A stretch of 64,000 bases of DNA, taken from Diphasiastrum complanatum. Taxonomy: Eukaryota > Streptophyta > Lycopodiopsida > Lycopodiales > Lycopodiaceae. The notes beneath the pieces were generated by a model. It searched no databases, was not told the DNA's origin, and saw only the letters and a program-made list of their open reading frames with translations. The translations under genes were made by a program, and so were the position numbers. Positions 26,130 through 36,891 of the stretch are shown here, one piece after another. The stretch is from assembly GCA_029204225.1 (NCBI GenBank), contig CM055092.1, forward strand, positions 66,617,014 through 66,681,013, given 5' to 3'. The number at the start of each line of letters is the position of its first letter. Position 1 is the first letter of the stretch.

Positions 26130-26990
26130 GATGCCATATTTATGTTGATATTCAATATTTAACATTTTTAGGAACGACGCCAAAAATTGGTATATGTCAT
26201 ACTATACCAACAAGGTTAATATAGATTTTGTGGCAAATAGTATCGTTCCCACATAGGACAGCGTTAGAAAGTTATGTTTTTGGTACAATTCATGATAAGT
26301 GGTTTCGAGTGTTATTTTGGCTGTCAACAGACATTAAAAAGTAACCAGTATTACTTTGTGTCTGGGGAATGTAATGTTAATAATTTCAGAACAACAATCT
26401 GGCCTCTATCAAATCGAATGAAACACGTTCTACAGATGAGATGTTATCAGAGTAGTACAACAGTGCTACATTCTGGCTGATTAAGGTGTCAACAGAGAAT
26501 CGAGAAGTGTTCGATGTATTCGCTACTGTGTAGACAATTAATTAATCGCGTTTGCAAATTGTTTGTTTCTAGATAGAAATCCTCAACAACTTAAGTCCAA
26601 TTTAATGGTTAAAGAACACGAATAGTTTTAGAGCACGTTAGAAACTTATGTCAATTACAATTAGGAACACAGATCAAAGACTCAATTCTTCAAACAGGAA
26701 CTGTCATCTCATATGTATACATACAGCTTTATTCAATGAACGTGCTAGACTGCACCAAAGATAGTTGTTATTCGAGTGCCGAAAAGAAAGTATTCACGAC
26801 AGACGAATAAGATAGTTCTTTAGAGCATGTTTTACGGATACACAGCAAACGACTGTAATGCGCTAGAGAGTCTATCTGATCAGAGAGTAATTCATGTAAT
26901 GCGTTAGAGATTGCTAGCAGACTCAAGATCACTCACACTCAGCAGTGCGAAGAACAAAGATAAGGGAGAATAACTCTCAAAACTCTATTC
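26130..26990 (-). mobile_element. LTR-retroelement end, family unclear
   Basis: Minus-strand reading gives TTTTTGGCGTCGTTCC close to the TGGCATCACA terminus. This is like the TTTGGCGCCGTTGCC leader/primer region of plant Ty3/gypsy elements. The rest has no domain I recognise; the 26274-26480 open frame is not convincing. Confidence 0.35.
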
Positions 26991-27229
26991 ACTTCTTCAA
27001 TCTCTCGGCTTTGCTCCTTGTGGATCTTCTCGACTCCTTTGGCACTTGATAAGAGATTAGATGCATTTGGAGACAACTTGTAACTTTGAGATTCATCAAA
27101 CAAGACATCCTTTCTAGATTTTACTTTCTTTGAAATAGGATCAAATATCCTATATCCTTTGCTATTTTCACTATAGCCTACAAATATTCCTTTGAAGGAA
27201 GTTGCATCTTCTTTCCTTCTTGTTTCCAA
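26990..27229 (-). pseudogene. Copia integrase C-terminal fragment
   Basis: The minus strand reads FKGIFVGYSENSKGYRIFD and DVLFDESQSY, the stretch after the integrase core typical of copia. It corresponds to 60096-60450 and marks one end of the duplicated block. About 73 bp present at 60230-60300 are missing here. Confidence 0.8.
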
Positions 27230-27647
27230 AGGAATGTGGACATAACATATACATTAGAGGAGTTATCAATATCAAAAAGACCTTTGTAAAGATACTTTTA
27301 TTTTTTTTCTTTAGTTTCGACCGTCACTAGGCCCAATCAAAATGCACAGATTTGTAATATACATAGCATAGTTCAAATTAACTGAGAAATAAAAATGCAA
27401 TATAGAAAACTTTGAAAGTTGTGTTCGGGCAGCGTGGACGTATCTCATTGGTTTCTTCTTCCTGACCGACACGTGCTAATCTGCCCGACGTCAATACCTC
27501 AAGTTAAATTTACTTGACTATGCTGGTTAGTATAATGAAACTTTCTAACTATACTAGTTACAGTTATAGAAATACAGTATATATAGTTACATAAAATATG
27601 GTATAGGCAGTAACTGCGACTATGTTGGCATTCACATTAGATTAAAT

Positions 27648-29047
27648 GTGATACGAAAAATTGAAATTAAGTATCATATCAGAAAGATTTTTGGCGCCAA
27701 AGCTTTGAAAATAGAAATGGAAAGGAGACCTAGATCTACAATTGAGTCTCTGATTTTTTACAATGAGAAAGATGAAGCTGATAACTGGAAGCCAACAAAA
27801 TATACAAAGAATTCATGGGTATTGCTGCATTTATCATCAAAGGGCAATTTTCGACAAAAGAAAAGAGCAAAAATGACTTACAAATATTATTGGAAAGCAA
27901 AAATTTTGGAGTTTAAGACTACCCCGAGAGGTCAATCGATATCAGAAGTCTTAGTACAACATGTATATATGCATTCAAAAATCAAAGTACATGCTATCAA
28001 TCCTCATGATCATCAAAAATGTAATTGTAAGTATATCAAAACATATGCACTCTACAGTAATCATAGGTGATTTTCTTTATTGACGCTCTTCAGATTATGA
28101 TTTAAATGCTTCAACATTGTTTTTTTCTTTCAAATTTATATCCATCATGCATAAGTGAATGGGAGCCCGCACAATCACTTGCAGGAATATTGGAGTAATT
28201 CACTCTGATGTTGGAAAGCTGCAATACAGAGGAAAAAGTCCAAAAGAACTTGCAGATTGTGGTATTTTTTTTTATGAATCTTTATATACGCCACAAACAA
28301 ATGGAGGTTTTGGCAAGCTCGAAGCAATTACATTGCCTAGTTTTCAAAGTGATGAGTGGCCTACTCCTGACAGTATTGTTTCTGAATTCTTGAGATGCGA
28401 ACTACTCATTGATATTAAAAATGCTATGAAGATAAGCACAGGCTCAAAAATTGTTCACCTAAGTTGGTTTATCTCATTAAATATATTTGTTGATTTTTTC
28501 TCGAGTGCTAGTGTTCGTAGGACACCAGCTTTATTTGTTTGCAAGGATTTATCAGATGAGACTTTGTCAGATCTCATGGATCAAGGCGGGGATAATAAAA
28601 CAAATAATGATATAGAATGCAAGATTAAAAAGTCCTCAATGATCTCTCGTTATCATATCGAAAAGCAACTGCTTAGTCTCACATTTAGCTATCAGAGATA
28701 CAAGAAAATTGAAGGTACATGGCTACCACTGGATCAAGACTTTGAACTAAATGGTCACACAAACCGAATGGAGATCAACATTATCTACAATGAGGAGTAT
28801 TTGACTATGGTTGAGGTGGAAGAGCATTGGAAGCTTGATTTTATGAGAACAGAGCTCATTCTATTACAAACCAATCTACCAACATATTTCAGATTTATCA
28901 TCAACGGAAGACTCGTAATTGAAAATGTCATCATTTACAATTGCACATTCACTAATATTTGTCATGTCATAGATGCGAAAAAGACATGAGTTGATAATGT
29001 GCTGCAAAGATCTACCTACAACAATCATCATTGTGGTAGAACAATAG
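27648..29047 (+). pseudogene. Unrecognised multi-exon gene, copy A
   Basis: Exons inferred by comparison with copy B: 27648-28026 (IRKIFGAKALKIEMERRPRS; donor GTAAGT), 28134-28914 (EWEPAQSLAGIL, LADCGIFFYESLYTPQT, WLPLDQDFELNGHTNRMEI; donor GTAATT) and 28973-29047 (MRKRQELIMCC-like end, stop TAG). Exon 2 is open for 276 codons from 28159. Lesions: the exon 2 acceptor reads CAA instead of CAG, and a one-base deletion just after GILE causes a stop. I do not recognise the family. The protein is rich in charged residues with no membrane segment or signal peptide. It converges on the protease gene at 29237-30205. Confidence 0.6.
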
Positions 29048-29236
29048 TTTCAAATAAACTTTAATAAAAATCTGTGTATACACTCTTTCATTCAATAAAT
29101 AAAAGCCCATATTGGGCATGAGTACATGTATTTTGTGCTCCCAAATTCATAAAATGGAGCAACATTTGATACATCAATGTATATTTATCTATGAATTCTA
29201 TACATGTATTTTTGTTCTATGTTATCTATATTTGTT

Positions 29237-30205
29237 CTAAGCATAATTTAGTATAACTACATCATCCTTTGCACCATCATCAATAACGGGAGGCTGAAGC
29301 CTTGCCGTAGCCAGTATACTCAGGATGATTTCTTGTCTAAAACTGTACACCTGGCTTGATGTGTACTCAGAAAGTGTAAACTGCAAGATAGAACATTCAT
29401 GTATTAGTAATGGCTAAAAACATCAACAAAGTAGAAAACTAATCATGATTCCAAAAATAAGAATAAACAGAATTTATTACCTTAGAAATATCAACATCTT
29501 CCTAAAGGTTGAACCACTCAAAAAATAACTTGGCATTGTATAATGTGTACCACCCACAGCTGAATGAATCATTTTGCTGGGGTGATTGCAAAAAAATTCA
29601 GCACACAAGAAATCAATTATGAAACAAAATGAATTAGAATGAAACAAGTACATTAGAATACTGATTTCAAAATGCTATTAAGAAAGATAGAATTTACCTC
29701 CAAACTGACGATCTGCCATTCCACGGAATGGGAACATCTATAGGAATATATTTACTTAAATAAGGAAGGTATATATCTACATCCTTATTTGCGTATTGCT
29801 CGCCGAATTCATCTTGACACAAAAACCTTTAATACTATTATCTACAGATCTCTTAATAGAGATCAGGTTTAAACTCCAGTGGTCACTGCAAAATAAAATT
29901 GAAATTTCTTTAGCTGCAATTTCTGAGAACTATTTCCATTGACAATATCAATGTTAAAGCATAAAACAGCAAGAAGCATTTAATATATCTTCATTAAGTA
30001 ATTACTTACTTATGAAAAATTTTCTTACCTTTACAGATTGTATTCAAGGAATGCTTGTGTACTGTTCTCAGCCTAAATCTTCTGTTCATTAGGAGACAGA
30101 CAAGTCTATCAAAATTGAAGGTTGCTATTTTCTTGCATATGATGCGAAGAATAAGAGCACTTAAGTCAAGAGAGTATCTGGGGTACTCAGGATTGAGTTA
30201 AAGTC
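29237..30205 (-). pseudogene. Ulp1/SENP-like cysteine protease gene, copy A
   Basis: Ulp1-family (C48) proteases cut SUMO or related tags and are also carried by some plant DNA transposons. Minus-strand exons: about 30205-30029 (ALILRIICKKIATFNFDR; donor GTAAGA), 29885-29698 (DHWSLNLI, the catalytic-His signature; then a frameshift to DVDIYLPYLSKYIP), 29585-29481 (SPQQNDSFSCGWYTLYNA, fitting the Gln...Cys-Gly catalytic end) and 29380-29237 (FTLSEYTSSQVYSF, 47 residues then TAG). Damage: a frameshift in the His exon, another after FEWFNL, and the third exon's acceptor reads CAA. The His-Trp and Gln...Cys-Gly order and spacing support the call; it is a partial C-terminal domain. Confidence 0.65.
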
Positions 30206-30559
30206 ATTTTTTATCTTGATGGATCTCCTAAGAGATTTTGGTAGAATGAATTTTTGTACTTTAGTTTTTGAAAAATTATAAGTGCATTGGTACCAAAAAG
30301 GTATTCATGATAGATCTACAAGTAATGGTGGATAGTCTTGGACTATAATTGTTCGGATTCTTAACTTTTGAACATTGATTTCCAATGTAAAATGACATTT
30401 CTCCCAGTTATTCATGTAAATTGAGGTTACATGAAAGTGATGTTACTAGATTGGAGAGAATCAGACCCATTAGGAAAATTTATCGCTTAGTGTACTTCTA
30501 AAGGTCGATATAGTACTTCAATGTAGAGATAGATAATTGGAGAATTATTCCATCTCTAA

Positions 30560-30950
30560 GTACTTATTTGATATTGAAGTCAGACTAAGGATTAATTTTT
30601 AGGGTAAATGTGAAAGTTAAACGATTGATTTGTTAGCTTTTGAACTTGACCTTCATGATTGGTTGACTGCTCGACTGCTCATCCAATGTATCATATGAAT
30701 TTAATTTATATGATGACATTTAGATATATTAAAGATTTTACCAATTTGGAGGACTTATCGCTCAATGTACCTTTGGAATCTGAAAGAGTACTCAGAATCA
30801 GAAATAAACAGATGAGAAATTTCTGGGTGCTTGGTTAGGTTGGTTGGTTAGATCGAGGATAATTATTCATGAGAAAGAGTTAAAAGCATACAAATTGGAT
30901 CTTCCCTAGTTACTCGTTCTGAGGACAGAACTGGTTTAAGGTGGGAAGAA
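30560..30950 (+). pseudogene. Decayed Ty3/gypsy C-terminal region
   Basis: Around 30760-30830 the plus strand reads PLESERVLRIRNKQMRNFW, resembling the linker before a gypsy integrase C-terminal chromodomain. It ends in a purine tract (GGTGGGAAGAA) directly before an LTR start. Strongly decayed. Confidence 0.4.
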
Positions 30951-31761
30951 TGTTATGTCCATGTGTGTAATTTCGAATAACTCCTGACATGGATAGCCAG
31001 TCACTCTAGTGTATATGGTTATTAGTTATGTCTCATTATTCTGGGCCTGGCCAGTATAGTAATTAATAATCATATGAGGTCCCAGACCGATATTTGGACT
31101 ATGGAGCACTTGCATGGTGTTTGACTGTTATAATGAAACTGTGAGGAGGTCAATTGCTATTCTAGGTTGCATGGGGATCCTAAGAGGAATACTCTCCTCA
31201 TGGGAGAGAATATATACTAGTGGAAACTCGCCCATCTACCTATTGGATTTTCTGATCCTCATAGCCAGGAGCCCCTCCTCTCTTGCATTCATTTACCATG
31301 GCATGGGGGTGAAGTGGTTAGGGTATTGACTAGCCATTTCCTATTGGTTTGGTGGTTTTGCTCCACATGTGTCCTTTTGGTTGCATGCAATAGGATCTAG
31401 TCGGATCTTCACTAGGCAATCCTTACAAGTTAAAGCCATCAATTATGCACTCTCAAACTTGTATTACAGCATTGCTATTCATTTCAGCTGGGCGAGAAGC
31501 CCGTTGAGCTGCCAGCTGGCAGCGCGAAAGATTTCTCTTCATTTGTTTCGTAATCTCTCATTTGCTCTCGTTCTTTTCATTTCTTTTCGTAGTTTTCGTT
31601 TTGCGTCCCCTTGCGGTTTGCGATCCTGGAGGTGTGTTTATGATTCGCGAATCATTCGTGCTTCGAGTCAAAGACATGTTGACCATCGCGAATCATTCTC
31701 ATTCGACCTTCGTGTCTTGTTTGTGCCGCGACAAAGTTACAAGAGTTCACCATTTCTGACA
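30951..31761 (+). repeat. Ty3/gypsy 3' LTR
   Basis: About 811 bp from TGTTATGTCCATGTG to TTTCTGACA, preceded by a polypurine tract. A related LTR piece lies at 47315-47515. It contains the 14-bp palindrome TGATTCGCGAATCA near 31640. Open frames inside are not coding. Confidence 0.65.
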
Positions 31762-32171
31762 CTCCAAGATACATATTAAAGTCACCAACAAAAATAGAAA
31801 GAAGGGAGTTATGAGAACTATCACTCCAGAGGTCACCACAAGAGTGGGGAAAATATTGAATATGTAAAAGGCAAACCCACATTTGGAGATAGTACTAACA
31901 TTAACATGACCACCAGGGAGAGAGAAATGTGAGGCGAGTTTCTAGTCTGTGAAAACAAGACTCACCAAACCTCCCGGGTATTGGCAATAGGAGTGTAGAA
32001 GTAATTAAAGTTTTGGGAAAAAGATTTAGTAAGTACGTCAAGGAGAAAACCACTTAGTTTTGTTTATTGAAGACAAACCACAAGGTTAGAATGCTGAAGA
32101 GATAGAAGATAGTTAAAGAGAAGAGAGTGACAGATAGGGAGATTAAGCCTTCTAATATTCCAGGGCTTCAT
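31762..32171 (-). pseudogene. LINE (L1-type) endonuclease fragment
   Basis: From ATG at 32171 the minus strand reads MKPWNIRRLNLP and VVCLQ-stop-TKLSG. It ends with FVGDFNMYLGVSE near 31770. These are the N-terminal WNIRGLN, Q(E)TK and GDFN motifs of the apurinic-like endonuclease of plant L1 elements. Stops and frameshifts show decay, and both ends are cut by other elements. Confidence 0.75.
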
Positions 32172-33043
32172 GCTCATCATCGTCGTCTTCTTGGATTTTC
32201 TATTTTGTGTTTGGCATGGGCTTGTTGATCCGACTATTTCTTCTTGTCGTTGTTGAATTTCAAGATCTGATAGTTCTGGATTTCATGGTTCATCCTCTTG
32301 CAGTACTTGTAGAATAGTCTCTTCTTGTTCTGAGTAGGTTGTTGATTCTGGGTCTTCTATAATTGTTTCTGATTGCCGTCAGTTTGGTTGACAACTTTTT
32401 TCTTTTGTTGCTTCCTTGTGTTCTTCTTCGAGAATAATGTTTGCAAGTCATTGATGGAGGACGAGGATACTCCATTCCTTCTTGTCTCCTCTTGCAACAA
32501 TATGATTATGACTTTGGACAATGTAATATCTGAGTGTGTGGAAATCATCATCACCCAATTTTCATATGAGGATGGTAGGCTGGACAATATGGTCATTACA
32601 ACTTCAGAGTCTTCAATCATTGAACCTATTACCGCCATCTGCTCTAATAGAGTCTTGTACTTATTAATGTGATTCTGAACATAATCACTTTCTGACATTC
32701 TAAGTGAGAAGAAGTTTCTCCTCAGATGCAGCTTCTAAATGACATCCCTCACTTAGTATAATGTATTCAGTATATCCCAAGCCTCTTTCAAAGATTGGGC
32801 TAGTATGATGTGGCCAATTTGTATGTCGGAGATCTTAAGGGTAATCAAGGCAAATGCCTTGCCATCCTTGAGCTTCCATGTGGAAATGCCTTGCTCATCG
32901 ACACTGGAAAGTAGTTCGGTTTCAACGACTATTTTCTAAAGCTCCTTGGCCACCAGTACTACTCTCATCTTGAATTTCCATAGATGGTAATTCGAACCAT
33001 CGAGTTTCTCTACCATTAGATTAGACTGTGATTGCGAATCCAT
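32172..33043 (-). pseudogene. Copia family B gag
   Basis: Minus strand from ATG at 33043: MDSQSQSNLMVEKLDGSNYH, a UBN2-type Gag, through RMSESDYVQNHINKYKTLLE and a degenerate zinc knuckle (FYKYCKRMNHEIQNYQ, two Cys replaced by Tyr). Stops occur after KEL, NTLY and VRDVI, at the same codons as in the copy at 20755. It is cut at about 32172 by the LINE piece. Confidence 0.85.
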
Positions 33044-33189
33044 TTGAAAGTTTAGGATGAGTGTATGTAGATAGTAGATTATATGACTGGAAATAATTAC
33101 AACAAATTTTTGCTCTTTATCAAAACAATTGTTATAATAATGTAAGCTCTAAGTCCACTTCAAAAGAATCACAGAGTAGATATTACAAC

Positions 33190-33201
33190 TCTGATACCAT
33201 G
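33190..33201 (-). other. Copia family B primer-binding site
   Basis: The minus strand reads TGGTATCAGAGT next to the LTR end AATCCCAACA, matching initiator tRNA-Met. Confidence 0.85.
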
Positions 33202-34095
33202 TTGGGATTCGGTGAGGTCTGCGTGTCATGACACAAGGAAGCGAGTGGAAATCCTCGGTGCATGCAATGATGTCTATCATATTCAGACCGAATTCAATAG
33301 TTCAAGGTCTGTCCTACTTGATCACAACTTCAAAAACACTGGATCGATATAATCGATTCCATAGCCATGCACGAATTACATCGATTTCAGATTTAGTTTT
33401 GCGGAAGCATATTAGGTGTGGGAATTAGAGCGACAAATCAACACAAGCTATCAGTCATACGAATAATTTAATCTACAAATATGTTTATCTGCTAGCAAGA
33501 AATAATCTGAAAATGAATAAAACTGAGCATCAATCACAATATACACGACCTAGATTACTAGAACATTGATTATTCGGTCCCGAATAGATACAGTTTGAAT
33601 GTAGTAAGAGTCATGTTTTTCTTTGAAATAATACTCCGTAATAACAGAGAGAAAAAACAAAACAATTGCGCTCTAGATGTTCAATTGATCGCTACAATGT
33701 CTTTAGGAGCTAACCGAGCAACAATAGTTTACAATTAAGATTAAGGCACTACGTGATGTTGGCAGTCGACTGCCTTCAGACAATATCTAATTCAGTTAGA
33801 GATTTTGTCCGAGCATGCTTCAATGTACTTGTTGATCTGTCGATAGTCGGATTACGGCCGATTATTCGAGGATGTCGAACTATCGAGGATGGCCAAATAA
33901 TCAAAGATGATCGAATAGATGAAGGTGTTCGAACAATCGAGGAAACATTGTCACTGATCCTTTTGTATTTTTGTAGACTATCAGAGAACAAGTGTATTTC
34001 TACAGAGTGTGTGCAAGTGTACAAGTATTTACAACAGCGAGTAAATGGATCTAAATCAGCAGAGAGATAGGGATGGAGAGGATATAAATCCAACA
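33202..34095 (-). repeat. Copia family B 5' LTR
   Basis: About 894 bp. On the minus strand it starts TGTTGGATTTATATCC and ends AATCCCAACA, followed by the primer-binding site. The last 130 bp match 20466-20597. No matching 3' LTR was found on the left, so the element is broken. Confidence 0.75.
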
Positions 34096-34129
34096 TAAGC
34101 TTATGAATGTCTTATCTTTTCCCTAGTAG

Positions 34130-35714
34130 ACATCAAAGGGGTGGTAGAAAAGTGATCCAACCTCTTCGGATTAAAGGGGACCAACCACTTGAATCAATTG
34201 CCTTTACTCAACTTTTGCTTACTAGTAAGAAGTATGTACACATGTGAGAGGGATCTTGAGCCATGCAAGACCCTAGTATGAGCATAGCTGTCTTTTTGTG
34301 TCTTATATGTTTGATATGTGGAATACCTTCCTCAAGAAGAGGAAAGGAGATCTTCACCACCATGTCTCTTATTGGGGGACCAACCATGTCAATCACCTTG
34401 ACTCACAAAATTGGAAGATGAAGATTGCATTATCCTGGCCATTAACTAATATTTAATCCGAAAATGTTAAGGATGTCAATCTTAGTGGTCATAATTTTGG
34501 TGTCTCGAAAATACTTGAATCTCATGGATAGTATATTAAAATAATTAGAATTATTGGATGGAATATGAGGATTTGGAGTATGCCTCTTGGATAGAACATC
34601 ATGAAAATGGTGAGCAATTAGAAATTTCTCTATATTTGTAACTTCAAGAAGAATCTTCTAAAGCTCACAAATTACATTTGAATGTGCTCATTCTTTTGTA
34701 TATTATGATTATATTGCCCTCTTGTCTTGCCTCTGCTAGAGTTGCACTAATATACCTCGCATGTCCTCTCATCATGCCACTATTGAAGTTGTCATGATAT
34801 GCCTCATAGTGAACCTCATCTAGTTGTGATGGATTGTGGTGGTAAAGAGTTTTTTAGGCTTCATATGTTATTTCATTTTTTTATTATGATGTTTTTTTAT
34901 AAAACTCATAAATTATCTTGGTCATGATTTTTTGCAAAATACATTTTTTTGTATGATTGTTTCCAAATAATTTGGGAATTGACTCATAAAAAAACACGAT
35001 TTTATACTAAATTAGGTGATCTAAATGATATACCTGAAAATTTGTACCTTTTTGTAAATAATCATTTAAATCTCAACTTGTCTACTTGGAGGCCAATAGT
35101 AACTTGAGTACAACGTCTCATTTTCTATGCTAGATACATTCAAATCCATGTATTTGAAGTCTATAGAGACATGCATCTTATCTATTACTAGTTTGTAGTA
35201 TAGATACAATATTTACCCTTGAAACTTGTCAAGATTGTATCTACACCTCACATCTTGATCAAGGGCTCACATTAGAAAGGTCAGATGAATGAAAGGCTAA
35301 GATAGACTCAGCCTCTAAGTGTGAGTACTCTTCAATATATTTGAGACTCTTTTGTGCATACTTATCATACATTGGGTAGTGAATATTGGAGCTTCTGGAA
35401 GCAAGCTTGTAAGTAGTGAAGACATTGGCAATGTGCTTATTTGCCTACATAGTTAGATAGTAGAAACCATTGAGACTTATTTATTGGGGTGATTTGAGGA
35501 TGCCATGGCCTAATACAAGTGTTGGAAGTTCATATACCGTACTCTTCATGTTTGATATTCCATTGATGTGATGTTTATGTATTTTGATCTCTCTTCCTTA
35601 GACTAAATGCTGCTATTGCCTAACATTGTCAAGTTTGGGAGTCCAAGTTGCTTATGTTAAGTGCAATCATTTTGGCCATAGATCCTTAAGTTAATCTTTG
35701 ACAAGTTTTTCACA
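34130..35714 (+). repeat. LTR-like repeat unit D
   Basis: Reverse complement of the units at 7407, 8806 and 12547, ending GTTTTTCACA with CGATATCAAAGCTC next, again like a decayed primer-binding site. It is present once in this arm. Confidence 0.6.
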
Positions 35715-36891
35715 CGATATCAAAGCTCTATTCATCTTTGAATCAAGTTAGGAGGGTGCTACTAGGGCCAGTAGCCATTTTGTGAAGTCTGGTGAAGCTA
35801 GTCATCAAGAATCGCTGTAAGACATATTGTTCAGGTTGGAAACACATGACGCATCTTCTTCTTTATAAGGAAATCTACTCTTTAGAGTCAGAAATAGGTT
35901 TCAAATCATTCATACAATCATTTCTAAATTTTCATTTGAGGTATGGAACTTGGCTTTCTACTAGATTTCATTTTTTGAACTAGTCTTAACGTTGTTAAAA
36001 TTTATTGATATAAAACATCAAGATTAGGTATAATATATTGTGTATAGGTTTGGATCAACTGAATCCATGAGGAATTTCAAGAATGATTTTAAGCAATGAT
36101 TTAGATCTTGTATCAAGTTATCAACCTCTAGACAAGTTTGATGTACATCTTCATGATTAGTCCTTAAAGTTTTTTTCTTGAATATCACTTTCTTTGTGTG
36201 CAAGTAGAGTTAGATTGCCAGCCTCAAGGTGCAGAAAGATATCATAGATCACATTGAATGCACACTAATGTTACATAAGTTCAAATACTATGAAAGCCTT
36301 TGTCAATAAAAGTAAGTGCCTTGTGATACTATTTATTTAGCTATCATTAGCCAATAGCCCTTGTAATTCAAGACTTCAGCATTTAAAAAAGAACAATTTA
36401 TTGCATCATTTCTTTCACTGTATCACTTGTGTAGAACTAACATTCTTACATCTAGAATATCCAAGAGGTTGAAGTTTTCAAATCTGCAATTAAAAAAAAT
36501 TCACAGTTAGTACAAAAAATTTATGTGATTACATTATGATGGATGCATTTCTCTTTTTGTAGTGTGCAATATATTATGTGTCTTTACATTTGGCTATCCC
36601 TTATATTGTCCATTATGACTGTGTTGCACTATTTTAAACCAAAAGAGAGCTTCATATCAAAAGTAAAACCTAAACGTATAGGTATTCTAACACTTGGAAG
36701 TTTTGATTCGAGATTGAGAAAAAATAAAAATTATCTTCTCTAAATCACAAACTATAGTAAGAAATTTGATTATCTAAAACTAGAATTGGAGGCAATATGG
36801 CTGAAATACAATAAGTTCAATACTTGAATATGAGAATTGGATGTTCTTACCATTAATTTTCTATTTCATCTGTGATGCTTAAAGGATGTTA
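35715..36891. other. 3' flank of D2, no gene seen
   Basis: Mirror of 6229-7406. Small frames such as 35792-35983 and 36543-36743 also appear in the other arm, but they have no recognisable domain. Confidence 0.6.

Noticed and set aside
31114-31779. Plus-strand frames of 65-136 codons
   Set aside because: They fall in the gypsy LTR, and no homologous domain is visible.
33753-34096. Frames of about 105 codons on both strands
   Set aside because: They are within the copia family B LTR; an internally repetitive TCGAA/GAGGAT-rich sequence keeps both strands open.
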